Shown one piece after another: positions 33,599 to 41,558 of a stretch of 44,632 nucleotides of DNA. The notes below the pieces were generated by a model, which saw only the letters and a program-made list of their open reading frames with translations, was not told the DNA's origin and did not search any database. Location of the stretch: NCBI GenBank assembly GCA_903853895.1, contig CAINUX010000165.1, positions 1 through 44,632 of the forward strand, read 5' to 3'. The position numbers were made by a program, and so were the translations under genes. The stretch comes from an uncultured beta proteobacterium. GTDB taxonomy: Bacteria > Pseudomonadota > Gammaproteobacteria > Burkholderiales > Burkholderiaceae_C. The first letter of the stretch is position 1. The number at the start of each line of letters is the position of its first letter.

Positions 33599-34116
33599 TT
33601 CACCGCACGGATCCTGCGCAACAGCTGGGTCGTTGAGTAGCCTTCCACAAAGGGCAGGGCCAGGGCGCGGCCACCCCATGACTCCACGAGCGCCGTTTCG
33701 GGCAAGGACGCCATGTCGTAGTCGCCCCCTTTGACCAGAATATCGGGGCGCATCTCACCGATGATTTGGACCGGCGTGTCTTCGTCAAACCAGGTCACCA
33801 GACTCACCGCCTGCTGGCTGGCCATGACGATAGCGCGGTCGATCTCGTTGTTCAGCGGCCGGTCATCGCCCTTGCCCAGGCGCCGTACCGAGGCATCCGT
33901 GTTGAGAGCCACTATCAAGCTGCCGCCCAGATCACGGGCTTGCGCCAGATACATGACGTGACCGCGGTGAATCACGTCGAACACGCCGTTCGTAAACACC
34001 CATGGTTTTGGCAGTTGGCGCAAGAGATCGGCGACATTGTCACGGCTGACAATCTTGGACAAAAAGACGGGGGATGGTACAGAGACTGGCATAGCCGCAA
34101 TGCTATCAGGCGCCAT
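33595..34116 (-). CDS. rfaE2: D-glycero-beta-D-manno-heptose 1-phosphate adenylyltransferase
   Basis: The 173-residue stand-alone enzyme activates heptose-1-phosphate with ATP to ADP-heptose for the lipopolysaccharide inner core. In E. coli this is the C-terminal half of HldE; here it is a separate gene with no kinase half in the window. The cytidylyltransferase-fold signature is present: FTNGVFDVIHRGHVMYL with His50 and His53, and later KGGDYD and EGYSTTQLLRRI, the latter as in HldE. The start is uncertain: ATG 34116 (GAG 8 nt upstream) or ATG 34092 in the same frame, both before the conserved domain. It is convergent with glnE, sharing a CTAG stop, and divergent from the HD-GYP relative. 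Confidence 0.93.
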   Translation of the reverse strand: MAPDSIAAMPVSVPSPVFLSKIVSRDNVADLLRQLPKPWVFTNGVFDVIHRGHVMYLAQARDLGGSLIVALNTDASVRRLGKGDDRPLNNEIDRAIVMASQQAVSLVTWFDEDTPVQIIGEMRPDILVKGGDYDMASLPETALVESWGGRALALPFVEGYSTTQLLRRIRAVN

Positions 34117-34127
34117 TCCTGCTCAAG

Positions 34128-34139
34128 AATTGCGCAATT
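34128..34139. promoter_or_regulatory. perfect 12-bp palindrome between rfaE2 and the HD-GYP gene
   Basis: AATTGCGCAATT is a perfect palindrome centred in the 57-bp divergent gap, 11 bp from the rfaE2 start and 34 bp from the other gene. AATTGC recurs at 34160. The position suits an operator acting on both genes. The binding protein is unknown. Confidence 0.35.
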
Positions 34140-34173
34140 TTGTCGATCTGACAATGCATAATTGCCGTCACAC

Positions 34174-35403
34174 ATGCACCTTGTTCCCGTCAGCGTCGAG
34201 TCCATCCGTCTGCACCAGCCCCTGCCTTTTCCATTGATGGACAGGAACGGGGTTTTGCTGGCAAAGCGGTCATTCATCATAGACTCGCGAGAGGATCTGG
34301 CGGACATCGCCCAGCGCGGTGGCGGCTTGTTCATTGACGTCGCGGATTCGGAAGCGCACCACCGGGCGTACGTCGGGCGGCTGCACGGATTGGTACGCGA
34401 TGGGAAGTCCCTGGGGGAGATTGCCGAGGCAAAGGTCACTGGCGACCTGCTGGGTGGGCGAGATAACCAGGATGACGAACGGCCAGACTGGCTGGACCTG
34501 CAGGTGCAGGCCAACGCCCTGTTGCGCGACAGCTCCGCCGTCCACTTCATGGAACGACTCGACAAATTGCAAAGTCAACTGCGGCGCCATTCGCTCCGCA
34601 ACCCTGACGGCACGCTGTTCGCATTGATCCACCTCTCGGCCACCGAGGTGCGGATGTACAGTGCAACCCACGCCATGCTGGTCAGCGTCATGTGCGGCCT
34701 CGCCGCACGGGAAGTGCTCAAATGGCCTGAAGCGCAGGAGGTTCGCCTGTGCATGGCCGCACTGACCATGAATCTGGGCATGACCGGCCTGCAGGATCAA
34801 CTCACCCGGCAAGTGGAAGCACCGTCGCCCGTACAGCGCAAAGTCATCGACGAGCACGCCAGCAAGTCTGCGGACATGCTGGCCGACATGGGGGTTACCG
34901 ATGCCGATTGGCTCGAAGCCGTGCGAGACCACCATACGCATGTACCGGGCCGATTGGAGTCAAGGACCGCTCCCCAGCAGATCGCTCGCGTGATTCAGCG
35001 CGCCGACATGTTCGCGGCCCGCTTGGCGCCGCGTGCCTCACGGGTCCCGATTTCACCCGCGGCAGCCATGCAGGCCTGTTATTTTGACGAAAACCGCCAG
35101 GTCGATGAAACCGGTGCTGCGCTGATCAAAGCCGTAGGTATTTACCAGCCTGGTTCTTTTGTGCGGCTTGCTACGGACGAAGTGGCTGTGGTTATCAAAC
35201 GGGGCTTGAACACCAGCACGCCTCGCGTGGCGGTGCTCGTCAACCGCAGTGGCATGCCCACCATGGAGCCCACGATCCGCGAGACCAGCACCCGCGATTT
35301 CCGCATCGTGGCCAGCGTTCCCCATCGGGACGTCAAGGTCCAGATCAATCTGGAGCGCCTGTTACCGCTGACTGCAACACCAGCATCCGACCGGCCCTGG
35401 TAA
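34174..35403 (+). CDS. degenerate HD-GYP domain protein
   Basis: The 409-residue protein has an N-terminal domain of about 130 residues (DUF3391-like in position and start, SVESIRLHQPLPF) and an HD-GYP fold region (about 160-340). HD-GYP enzymes hydrolyse c-di-GMP with a metal centre built on the HD pair. Here the expected HDIGK reads MNLGM at 199-203, so both metal ligands and the Lys are gone. Other ligand-like His remain (His166, His228, His253-254), and the later IARVIQRADMFAAR and PISPAAAMQACYF regions match the family. It is probably inactive as a phosphodiesterase and may bind c-di-GMP or a partner. ATG 34174 is used; a TTG at 34162 is in frame. There are no membrane helices. Confidence 0.85.
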   Translation: MHLVPVSVESIRLHQPLPFPLMDRNGVLLAKRSFIIDSREDLADIAQRGGGLFIDVADSEAHHRAYVGRLHGLVRDGKSLGEIAEAKVTGDLLGGRDNQDDERPDWLDLQVQANALLRDSSAVHFMERLDKLQSQLRRHSLRNPDGTLFALIHLSATEVRMYSATHAMLVSVMCGLAAREVLKWPEAQEVRLCMAALTMNLGMTGLQDQLTRQVEAPSPVQRKVIDEHASKSADMLADMGVTDADWLEAVRDHHTHVPGRLESRTAPQQIARVIQRADMFAARLAPRASRVPISPAAAMQACYFDENRQVDETGAALIKAVGIYQPGSFVRLATDEVAVVIKRGLNTSTPRVAVLVNRSGMPTMEPTIRETSTRDFRIVASVPHRDVKVQINLERLLPLTATPASDRPW

Positions 35404-35462
35404 GACGATCTCACGTTCCGCTAGCGGATACACACAGCTGACACGCCCTCCGCTAAAGTCTC

Positions 35463-35489
35463 TTTAACCACTATTTCAGTAAGGTTAAA
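35463..35489. promoter_or_regulatory. TTTAACC/GGTTAAA dyad upstream of the lipid-modification cluster
   Basis: Seven-bp inverted arms TTTAACC (35463-35469) and GGTTAAA (35483-35489) are separated by 13 bp in the A+T-rich 227-bp gap before the FAD gene. A regulator site or promoter is likely in this gap, since it is the only large gap ahead of the eight-gene cluster. I cannot name the regulator. No ECF sigma TGATCC box is found in the right direction. Confidence 0.35.
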
Positions 35490-35630
35490 AACTTCTTGAG
35501 CCGATAAATTACCAAACAGTCGCAAAATTACTGCTGAGTTCAATTATATGGATCAGCCCTTGCCTTTCCCCCATCATTCCCCGCACAGCCAGCCCTGCGT
35601 CCCCTTACTGCCTCGCGGCGTCGTTACGCC

Positions 35631-36923
35631 ATGAAGATCGCCATCATTGGCTCCGGCATTTCAGGACTGGGCGTTGCCCATGCGCTGCGCGGTCAGGCCG
35701 AAATCACCTTGTTTGAGGCCGGCGACTACTTTGGTGGCCATACCCATACGGTCGACCTGACGCTGGATGGCCCAACCGGCCGGATCACCCACGGAGTAGA
35801 CACCGGATTTCTGGTGTTCAACGAACGCACCTACCCGCAGCTGATCCAGCTGTTCGCCGATTTGCAAGTCCCAACCGAGCGCTCCGATATGTCTTTCTCG
35901 GTTCAGGTGCCAGGGCCTGCAGGAAAAGCACCGCTGGAATGGAGCGGTTCGTCCCTGAACACCGTGTTTGCGCAGCGCCGCAACCTGGCCAACCCACGCT
36001 TTTTGCGCATGCTGCGCGATGTACTGCGCTTTAACCGCCTGGCCACTGACCTTGCGGTACGTGGTGAGGAGGCAGAACTGATGCAACCGCTGGCCGGATT
36101 CCTGGACCAGCACCATCTGTCCAGCGAATTTCGCGACTGGTATTTTTTGCCCATGCTGGGCTGCATCTGGAGTTGCCCGACCGACCAGATGCTGCAGTTT
36201 CCGGTGGCCACGATGATTCGCTTTTGCCACAACCACGGCCTGATTCAGGTCACCGACCGACCCCAGTGGTGGACGGTCGCCGGCGGAGCCCGCCAGTACG
36301 TGGAAAAAATCGTGGCAAAGATTCCTGACAAGCGCCTGCGCACCGCGGTGCAGCACATCACCCGCGATGCGCAGGGCGTGACCATTCATGCAGGCGGACA
36401 TACCGAACGCTTTGACAAGGTGGTACTGGCCAGCCATTCCGATCAGTCCCTGGGCCTGCTGGGTGACGCCACACGCGCCGAACGCGACACCCTGGGCGCC
36501 ATTCGCTACCAACCCAACCGTGCGGTGCTGCATACCGATACGTCCGTGTTGCCTCGGGCGCGGCGCGCCTGGGCCGCGTGGAACTACCAGCGATCAGCCG
36601 AAACACAAAAGGATGCGACGCAGGTCTGTCTGCACTACCTGATCAATATGCTACAGCCCGTGCCGTTTACCCAGCCGGTGGTGGTGTCCTTGAATCCGGT
36701 GAGCCCAATAGCCCCGGCACACGTACATGCCACCTTCGACTATGCCCATCCGGTGTTTGATGTGGCGGCGATTCGCGCCCAAGGGCAGGTCGCCGCGCTG
36801 CAAGGTCAGCACAACACCTACTTCTGCGGCGCCTGGACCGGCTATGGCTTCCATGAAGACGGCCTGAAGTCAGGCCTGTCGGTCGCCAGATTGCTGCAGA
36901 CCGACCTGAACCTGCCCAGCTAA
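35631..36923 (+). CDS. FAD-dependent amine oxidase-like protein
   Basis: The 430-residue flavoprotein starts directly with the FAD-binding motif IAIIGSGISGLGVAHAL (glycines at 7, 9 and 12) and ends with the second FAD motif TYFCGAWTGYGFHEDGLKSG. It belongs to the NAD(P)-binding/amine-oxidase-like family that sits at the head of this cluster in many proteobacteria. Its substrate is unknown; desaturation or oxidation of an acyl chain is a reasonable guess given the fatty-acid methyltransferase two genes on. It begins after a 227-bp A+T-rich gap holding the likely cluster promoter, and the next gene starts 16 bp after it. Confidence 0.9.
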   Translation: MKIAIIGSGISGLGVAHALRGQAEITLFEAGDYFGGHTHTVDLTLDGPTGRITHGVDTGFLVFNERTYPQLIQLFADLQVPTERSDMSFSVQVPGPAGKAPLEWSGSSLNTVFAQRRNLANPRFLRMLRDVLRFNRLATDLAVRGEEAELMQPLAGFLDQHHLSSEFRDWYFLPMLGCIWSCPTDQMLQFPVATMIRFCHNHGLIQVTDRPQWWTVAGGARQYVEKIVAKIPDKRLRTAVQHITRDAQGVTIHAGGHTERFDKVVLASHSDQSLGLLGDATRAERDTLGAIRYQPNRAVLHTDTSVLPRARRAWAAWNYQRSAETQKDATQVCLHYLINMLQPVPFTQPVVVSLNPVSPIAPAHVHATFDYAHPVFDVAAIRAQGQVAALQGQHNTYFCGAWTGYGFHEDGLKSGLSVARLLQTDLNLPS

Positions 36924-36939
36924 CCGTACCGCACGCACC

Positions 36940-37758
36940 ATGTCTGGCAGCACCGTACCTCACGCCATCCCTATAGGCCCCCTGATTGGCTTTGGACAGG
37001 TGCGCCACACGCGGCTTGCACCCGTGCGCAATGCATTTGCCTATGGCAACTATTTCCTGATGCTGCCCATGCGCCACATGCGCACCCATGGCGCGGGTAG
37101 GCTCGCCCAGAACCGCTTAGCCCCACTGAGTTTCCACGACGCGGACCACGGCGATGGGCGCAGCCCTGAGCAGGGTGGCGCACTGGGGTGGCTGGACGAA
37201 TTATTGGCCCGCGAAGGCATTGGCAGCGTGGCGGGTGGCGCCCACGCAGACCCGGCCGACGGTGAAGTCTGGCTGCACTGCTACCCGCGAGTGCTCGGCC
37301 ACACCTTCAAGCCGGTGAGCTTTTGGTATTGCCATCGTAAGGATGGCTCATTGCGCGCCATCGTGGTCGAAGTGAACAACACGTTTGGCGAACGCCACTG
37401 CTACCTGCTCGATCACCCCCAATTTGGTATCGAACAGCGTGCCGCCAAAGTCTTTCACGTGTCGCCTTTTGCCCCAGTGGAAGGTGGCTACCGCTTTCGC
37501 TTCATGGTGACGCCGGACCGCAGCCGCACCGTGGCCCGCATCGACTTTGATGACGCAAACGGTCCGCTGATTGAGACCAGCGTGAGTGGCGCGCTCGAAC
37601 CCATCACGCAACATGCGATCCGCCGCGCACTGTTTCGCTATCCCGCCATGACCGTGGGCGTGGTGCTGCGCATCCACTGGCAGGCGCTCAAGCTGTTTTT
37701 CAAAAAGACCCCTTTCTTTGGCAAACCCACGCCCCCCAGCACTTTCATCACCCGCTGA
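36940..37758 (+). CDS. DUF1365 family protein
   Basis: This 272-residue soluble protein matches DUF1365: it opens IGFGQVRHTRLAPVRNAFAYG, has the central LGHTFKPVSFWYCHR and EVNNTFGERHCYLL motifs, and ends with a conserved IHWQALKLFFKKTPFF tail. The family has no proven reaction, but it nearly always sits between a FAD amine oxidase and a cyclopropane-synthase-like gene, so it must act in the same lipid pathway. A functional role in the singlet-oxygen response has been reported for cluster members in Rhodobacter sphaeroides (recalled, not checked). No signal peptide. Confidence 0.92.
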   Translation: MSGSTVPHAIPIGPLIGFGQVRHTRLAPVRNAFAYGNYFLMLPMRHMRTHGAGRLAQNRLAPLSFHDADHGDGRSPEQGGALGWLDELLAREGIGSVAGGAHADPADGEVWLHCYPRVLGHTFKPVSFWYCHRKDGSLRAIVVEVNNTFGERHCYLLDHPQFGIEQRAAKVFHVSPFAPVEGGYRFRFMVTPDRSRTVARIDFDDANGPLIETSVSGALEPITQHAIRRALFRYPAMTVGVVLRIHWQALKLFFKKTPFFGKPTPPSTFITR

Positions 37759-37778
37759 ACCACTGCACGGATCACACC

Positions 37779-39005
37779 ATGAACAGCACCACCGCACCCA
37801 CCACCTTCACCTTGCCACAGGGCACCCCTGCCGCCGCGCGCACCGTGCTGCATTTGCTGCACCGCCTGCGCCACGGCAGTCTGACGTTGCAGTTTCCCGA
37901 TGGCTCCATGCAACGATTTGGCCAGGGCGACCTGCCCCACGCGACTCTCGTGCTGCACAACTGGAACGTGTGCGCTGCGGCCCTCAAGTCAGGTGACATC
38001 GGCTTTGCAGAAACCTATATTGCTGGCGACTGGACGACGCCCAACCTGGTGGAACTGCTGCGCGTGTTGGTGCGCAACCGCGCCGAGGTGGAAAGCGTGG
38101 TCTATGGCTCTTGGGCCGGGCGTCTGCTGTACCGCGCCAAGCATCTGCTCAACCGCAACACCCGCGCCAACAGCCAGAAGAACATACACGCCCACTACGA
38201 CCTGGGCAATGCCTTCTACCGCCTGTGGCTGGACGAGACCATGAACTACTCCAGCGCATGGTTCGATGGAGACCTCAATCAACCCATGGCGCAGGCCCAA
38301 AACGCCAAGGTCCGCCGGGCGCTGGATCAGGCCCGGGTCAAGCCGGGAGACCGGGTGCTGGAAATCGGTTGCGGCTGGGGCGCCCTGGCCGAGATGGCAA
38401 CGGTGGAGCGCGGCGCACATGTAACCGGCGTGACGCTGAGCACCGAGCAGCTCGCATCCGCACGCGAACGCCTGCATCGCCTGGGGCAGACGGATCGCAG
38501 TGACTTGCGGCTGCAGGACTACCGCGACATTGCCGACGAACCCTTTGACGCCATTTGTTCCATTGAGATGGTGGAGGCCGTTGGACGCGAGTACTGGCCC
38601 ACCTACTTTGCCACCGTCTCCGGGCTGCTAAAGCCCGGCGGCCACGCCTGTGTGCAAAGCATCGTGATTGACGACGCGCTATTCGAGCGCTACGTGGGCT
38701 CGACCGACTTCATCCAGCAGTACATCTTTCCGGGCGGCTGCCTGCCGTGCCCGCGAGAGTTCCGTCGCCAGGCCGAAGCCGCTGGCCTTGAAGTCGTCGA
38801 AGAACTGGCCTTTGGGCACGACTATGCCGAGACCCTCAAACGCTGGCGTGAGTCGTTCATGGCCCAGCGCGCGCAGGTGCTGAAGACCGGTTTTGACACG
38901 CGTTTTGTGCATATCTGGGAGTTCTACCTGGCGTACTGCGAAGCGGCTTTCAGTGAAAACAACATTGACGTCGTGCAGTACACCTTGCGCAAACGGGTCG
39001 CCTGA
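37779..39005 (+). CDS. CFA-synthase-like fatty acid methyltransferase
   Basis: The 408-residue SAM-dependent enzyme has the cyclopropane fatty acid synthase fold: a lipid-binding N-terminus, HYDLGNAFYRLWLD (139-152), the SAM motif VLEIGCGWGALAE (193-205), LQDYRDI, and YIFPGGCLPCP. Compared by eye with E. coli Cfa, Glu266 and Tyr349 match the active-site Glu239 and Tyr317, but Cys139 is replaced by Ser159 and His266 by Gln293. These two residues help hold the bicarbonate that removes a proton in ring closure. The enzyme may therefore add a methyl or methylene group to an unsaturated acyl chain without closing a ring. Its place in the cluster agrees with methylated or furan fatty-acid synthesis. 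Active product unknown. Confidence 0.9.
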   Translation: MNSTTAPTTFTLPQGTPAAARTVLHLLHRLRHGSLTLQFPDGSMQRFGQGDLPHATLVLHNWNVCAAALKSGDIGFAETYIAGDWTTPNLVELLRVLVRNRAEVESVVYGSWAGRLLYRAKHLLNRNTRANSQKNIHAHYDLGNAFYRLWLDETMNYSSAWFDGDLNQPMAQAQNAKVRRALDQARVKPGDRVLEIGCGWGALAEMATVERGAHVTGVTLSTEQLASARERLHRLGQTDRSDLRLQDYRDIADEPFDAICSIEMVEAVGREYWPTYFATVSGLLKPGGHACVQSIVIDDALFERYVGSTDFIQQYIFPGGCLPCPREFRRQAEAAGLEVVEELAFGHDYAETLKRWRESFMAQRAQVLKTGFDTRFVHIWEFYLAYCEAAFSENNIDVVQYTLRKRVA

Positions 39006-39044
39006 GCGCGACGCCCGCGCAGCACGCTCACCCCAATAGACGCC

Positions 39045-39647
39045 ATGCCTTCCCGCCGTCATCTGCTGACTGCCAGCGCCGCCACTATGGTGTTCGGCGC
39101 GGGGTTGCAAGCGACCAGCGTCGCACTCGCGCAAGACCGCCCAACGGCGCCAACGGCCATCGCGCCGCCCGGACCACCCGCTGAGGCGGCTCCCGAGTTG
39201 CCTGGCGCAATTTGGACAGGCACAGCACGGATGCGCTTCTTCGGTTTGGCCATCTACGACGCGGCGCTATGGGTGGCGCCGGGCTTCAGCGCCAACCGGT
39301 ACGCACAATCTCCACTGGCGTTGCAGCTCACCTACCTGCGCAGCCTGAACGGGCGCTCCATTGCGCAGCGCTCGCTGGAGGAAATGCGCCGTGGCGGGCC
39401 ATTGGCGCCCGCGCAGGAACAACGCTGGCTGGCCGCCATGCAAGAGGCATTCCCCGATGTGCAGAATGGTGACCGCATCACCGGGTTGCACCAGCCGGGA
39501 GTGGGCGCACGGTTCTGGTTCAACGGGCAGCCCCGCGCCCTGGTGCGTGATCCGGAATTCAGTCGGCTGTTCTTTGGCATCTGGCTTGCCGAATTCTCCA
39601 GTGAGCCTGGCCTGCGCGTCGCCTTGCTGGCGGGAGCCGCCCCGTGA
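39045..39647 (+). CDS. chalcone isomerase-like exported protein
   Basis: The 200-residue protein has a Tat-like or Sec signal (SRRHLLTASAATMVFGAG, then AxA cleavage near 30) and a chalcone-isomerase-like domain marked by WTGTARMRFFGLAIYDAALWV, LTYLRSLNGRSIAQRS and the C-terminal FFGIWLAEFSSEPGLRVALL. Bacterial members are not flavonoid enzymes as a rule; related folds bind fatty acids, so a periplasmic lipid-binding role is plausible in this cluster. The stop overlaps the GTG start of the MFS gene by GTGA. Function is inferred. Confidence 0.88.
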   Translation: MPSRRHLLTASAATMVFGAGLQATSVALAQDRPTAPTAIAPPGPPAEAAPELPGAIWTGTARMRFFGLAIYDAALWVAPGFSANRYAQSPLALQLTYLRSLNGRSIAQRSLEEMRRGGPLAPAQEQRWLAAMQEAFPDVQNGDRITGLHQPGVGARFWFNGQPRALVRDPEFSRLFFGIWLAEFSSEPGLRVALLAGAAP

Positions 39648-40939
39648 CAGAGGTGCACAGGCGCAATGCCCTGTTTACGTGGCAGAACGGTTGGCGTTAT
39701 GGGCTGATGGGCCTGCCGCTGGCCTTTGTCGCTTTGCCCCTGTATGTGCTGCTGCCCAACCATTACGCCCGGACGTTTGGCGTGCCACTGGCCACGCTGG
39801 GCATGTTGCTACTTGGCGCCAGATTGTTCGACGCCGTCATTGACCCGCTGTTGGGCCGCTGGAGCGACCGCCTGTTCGCACGCTCGCCTGCGACCGTGCT
39901 GCGCTGGGCGGCCGTGGCAGCGGTCGTGCTGGCTTGTGGTTTCGTAGCCCTGTTCTTTCCACCGGTGCGCGACCAAACTGCATTGCTATTGTGGGCCAGT
40001 GTTTCGCTCGCGTTAACCTATGCGGCGTACAGCGCAATTGGAGTGATGCACCAGTCCTGGGGGGCCATGCTCGGCGGTGACGAGGTGCAACGCAGCCGGA
40101 TTGTGGCGTGGCGCGAGGGACTCGGTCTGGTGGGCGTGGTGCTCGCGTCCGTTAGCCCTGTAGCCCTCGGATTACCTGCAACTACTGCTCTGTTTTTTGT
40201 AGCATTGGCAGCGGGTTGGATGGCTTGGCGTATCGCCGTTCCCCCACCACTCGCCGCGGCGTCAACGGCGGCCATGCTGCCCAGCAGCACGGCACATCCA
40301 CCTGCTTGGGGTCTTCCTTTCACACGACCGGCTTTTCGCGCCCTGCTGGCCGTATTTGTCGTCAATGGCATTGCCAGCGCGGTGCCGGCCACGCTGCTGT
40401 TGTTCTTTGTGCAGGACCGCCTGCAAGCCCCAGCGTCGTGGGAGCCACTGTTTCTGGGGAGCTATTTTCTCTGTGCCGCGTTGGCTATTCCGCTGTGGCT
40501 GCGCCTGGTCGCGCGCATCGGGCTGGCGCGCACCTGGGGGCTTGGCATGGTCTTATCGATCGCCGTCTTCGTATTTGCATTTGGCCTGGGCGCAGGCGAC
40601 ACCACTTCCTTTCTGTTGGTGTGCGCGTTGTCTGGCGTCGCGCTGGGCACCGATCTGGCCCTGCCCGGGGCGCTGCTGGCCGGGGTGATTGCCGACAGTG
40701 GTGACCGCGGACGCGCTGAAGGTGCCTACTTTGGCTGGTGGAATTTCGCGACCAAACTCAATCTCGCGTTGGCAGCCGGCATATCGCTGCCCGTGCTGGG
40801 TGCCCTGGGCTACGTGCCTGGTACGCGGGACCCTGCCGCGTTGCAAACCCTGAGCATCGCCTACTGCCTGTTGCCCTGCGCACTCAAGCTGCTGGCCGCC
40901 GCGCTGCTGTATTTCCTTCTACTGCGGAAAACCCCATGA
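39644..40939 (+). CDS. MFS transporter (GPH/melibiose carrier type)
   Basis: The 431-residue protein has twelve predicted membrane helices. Its N-terminal YGLMGLPLAFVALPLYV...LLLGARLFDAVIDPLLGRWSDR is characteristic of the glycoside-pentoside-hexuronide/cation symporter branch. The usual substrate class is sugar, but orthologues in this cluster are unlikely to be sugar carriers; lipid or cofactor transport is possible. It starts at GTG 39644, overlapping the previous stop, and ends overlapping the DUF3833 start as ATGA, so translation is coupled on both sides. A 47-bp repeat copy lies within the reading frame at 40161-40207 and encodes part of a helix (VALGLPATTALFFVAL). Confidence 0.9.
   Translation: MTEVHRRNALFTWQNGWRYGLMGLPLAFVALPLYVLLPNHYARTFGVPLATLGMLLLGARLFDAVIDPLLGRWSDRLFARSPATVLRWAAVAAVVLACGFVALFFPPVRDQTALLLWASVSLALTYAAYSAIGVMHQSWGAMLGGDEVQRSRIVAWREGLGLVGVVLASVSPVALGLPATTALFFVALAAGWMAWRIAVPPPLAAASTAAMLPSSTAHPPAWGLPFTRPAFRALLAVFVVNGIASAVPATLLLFFVQDRLQAPASWEPLFLGSYFLCAALAIPLWLRLVARIGLARTWGLGMVLSIAVFVFAFGLGAGDTTSFLLVCALSGVALGTDLALPGALLAGVIADSGDRGRAEGAYFGWWNFATKLNLALAAGISLPVLGALGYVPGTRDPAALQTLSIAYCLLPCALKLLAAALLYFLLLRKTP
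40161..40207 (+). repeat. 47-bp TAGCCCTCG repeat, copy inside the MFS gene
   Basis: TAGCCCTCG, then exactly 17 nt, then GCTCTGTTTTTTGTAGCATTG. It is read in the same frame as the transporter, in a hydrophobic segment. The second half is less palindromic than in the intergenic copies, as in the fmt copy. Confidence 0.5.
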
Positions 40940-41472
40940 ATAGACGACTCCTACTCTCGCTGGCTGCCGGTTCCACCGCACTGCTTTTGGGCGGCTGCGC
41001 ATCGCAGAACATCGCCAACTACGCCGGCCAGCAACCGACACTCGATTTGCAGCAGTACTTCAACGGCACGCTGGACGCCTATGGCGTATTCACCGACCGA
41101 TCGGGCGCGGTGGTCAAACGATTCACCGTAGTCATGCAATGCAGTTGGGACGGAGACGATGGCGTGCTCGATGAGGACTTCACCTACTCGGATGGCACGA
41201 AGCAAAAACGCATCTGGCGTTTGAAAAAGACCGGCGAGGGCCGCTTTGTCGGACGGGCCGATGATGTAGTGGGCGAGGCCCTGGGCGAGAGCCGCGGCAA
41301 CGCCTTCCACTGGACCTATACGCTGAGTCTGCCGGTGGACGGACGGCCTATCGAAGTGCAGTTTGACGACTGGATGTACCTGATGACCGACAAAGTGATG
41401 CTGAACAAAGCTGCGATGTCGAAATTTGGCGTGCGGTTGGGCGAAGTCACGCTGTCCTTCAGCAAGCGGTGA
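40936..41472 (+). CDS. DUF3833 family lipoprotein
   Basis: The 178-residue protein carries a lipoprotein signal with lipobox LLGGC (Cys21) and a single DUF3833 domain with LDLQQYFNGTLDAYGVFTDRSG, RFTVVMQCSWD, YSDGTKQKRIWRL and DDWMYLMTDKVMLNKAAMSKFGV. The domain is a beta-rich, probably lipid-binding fold with no proven activity. It is found almost only with the CFA-like/DUF1365 cluster. It overlaps the MFS stop (ATGA). After it an 86-bp gap with a 47-bp repeat precedes the SDR gene. Confidence 0.93.
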   Translation: MNRRLLLSLAAGSTALLLGGCASQNIANYAGQQPTLDLQQYFNGTLDAYGVFTDRSGAVVKRFTVVMQCSWDGDDGVLDEDFTYSDGTKQKRIWRLKKTGEGRFVGRADDVVGEALGESRGNAFHWTYTLSLPVDGRPIEVQFDDWMYLMTDKVMLNKAAMSKFGVRLGEVTLSFSKR

Positions 41473-41501
41473 GGGCAAAGCATGCAAGCCAAACTAGCCA
41501 C

Positions 41502-41548
41502 TAGCCCTCGTCGACATTGCCAACCTAGCTATCGAATTGATAGCGATT
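41502..41548 (+). repeat. 47-bp TAGCCCTCG repeat, copy 7
   Basis: The copy reads TAGCCCTCG, 17 nt, GCTATCGAATTGATAGCGATT. It has the cleanest palindrome of all copies, GCTATC-GAATT-GATAGC, and lies inside the lipid cluster between the DUF3833 and SDR genes, ending about 10 bp before the SDR start. Confidence 0.75.
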
Positions 41549-41558
41549 GGTTTTGCAA

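Noticed and set aside
35550..35555. GGATCA, the reverse of an ECF sigma (RpoE) -35 TGATCC
   Set aside because: It points away from the lipid cluster and no matching -10 is present.
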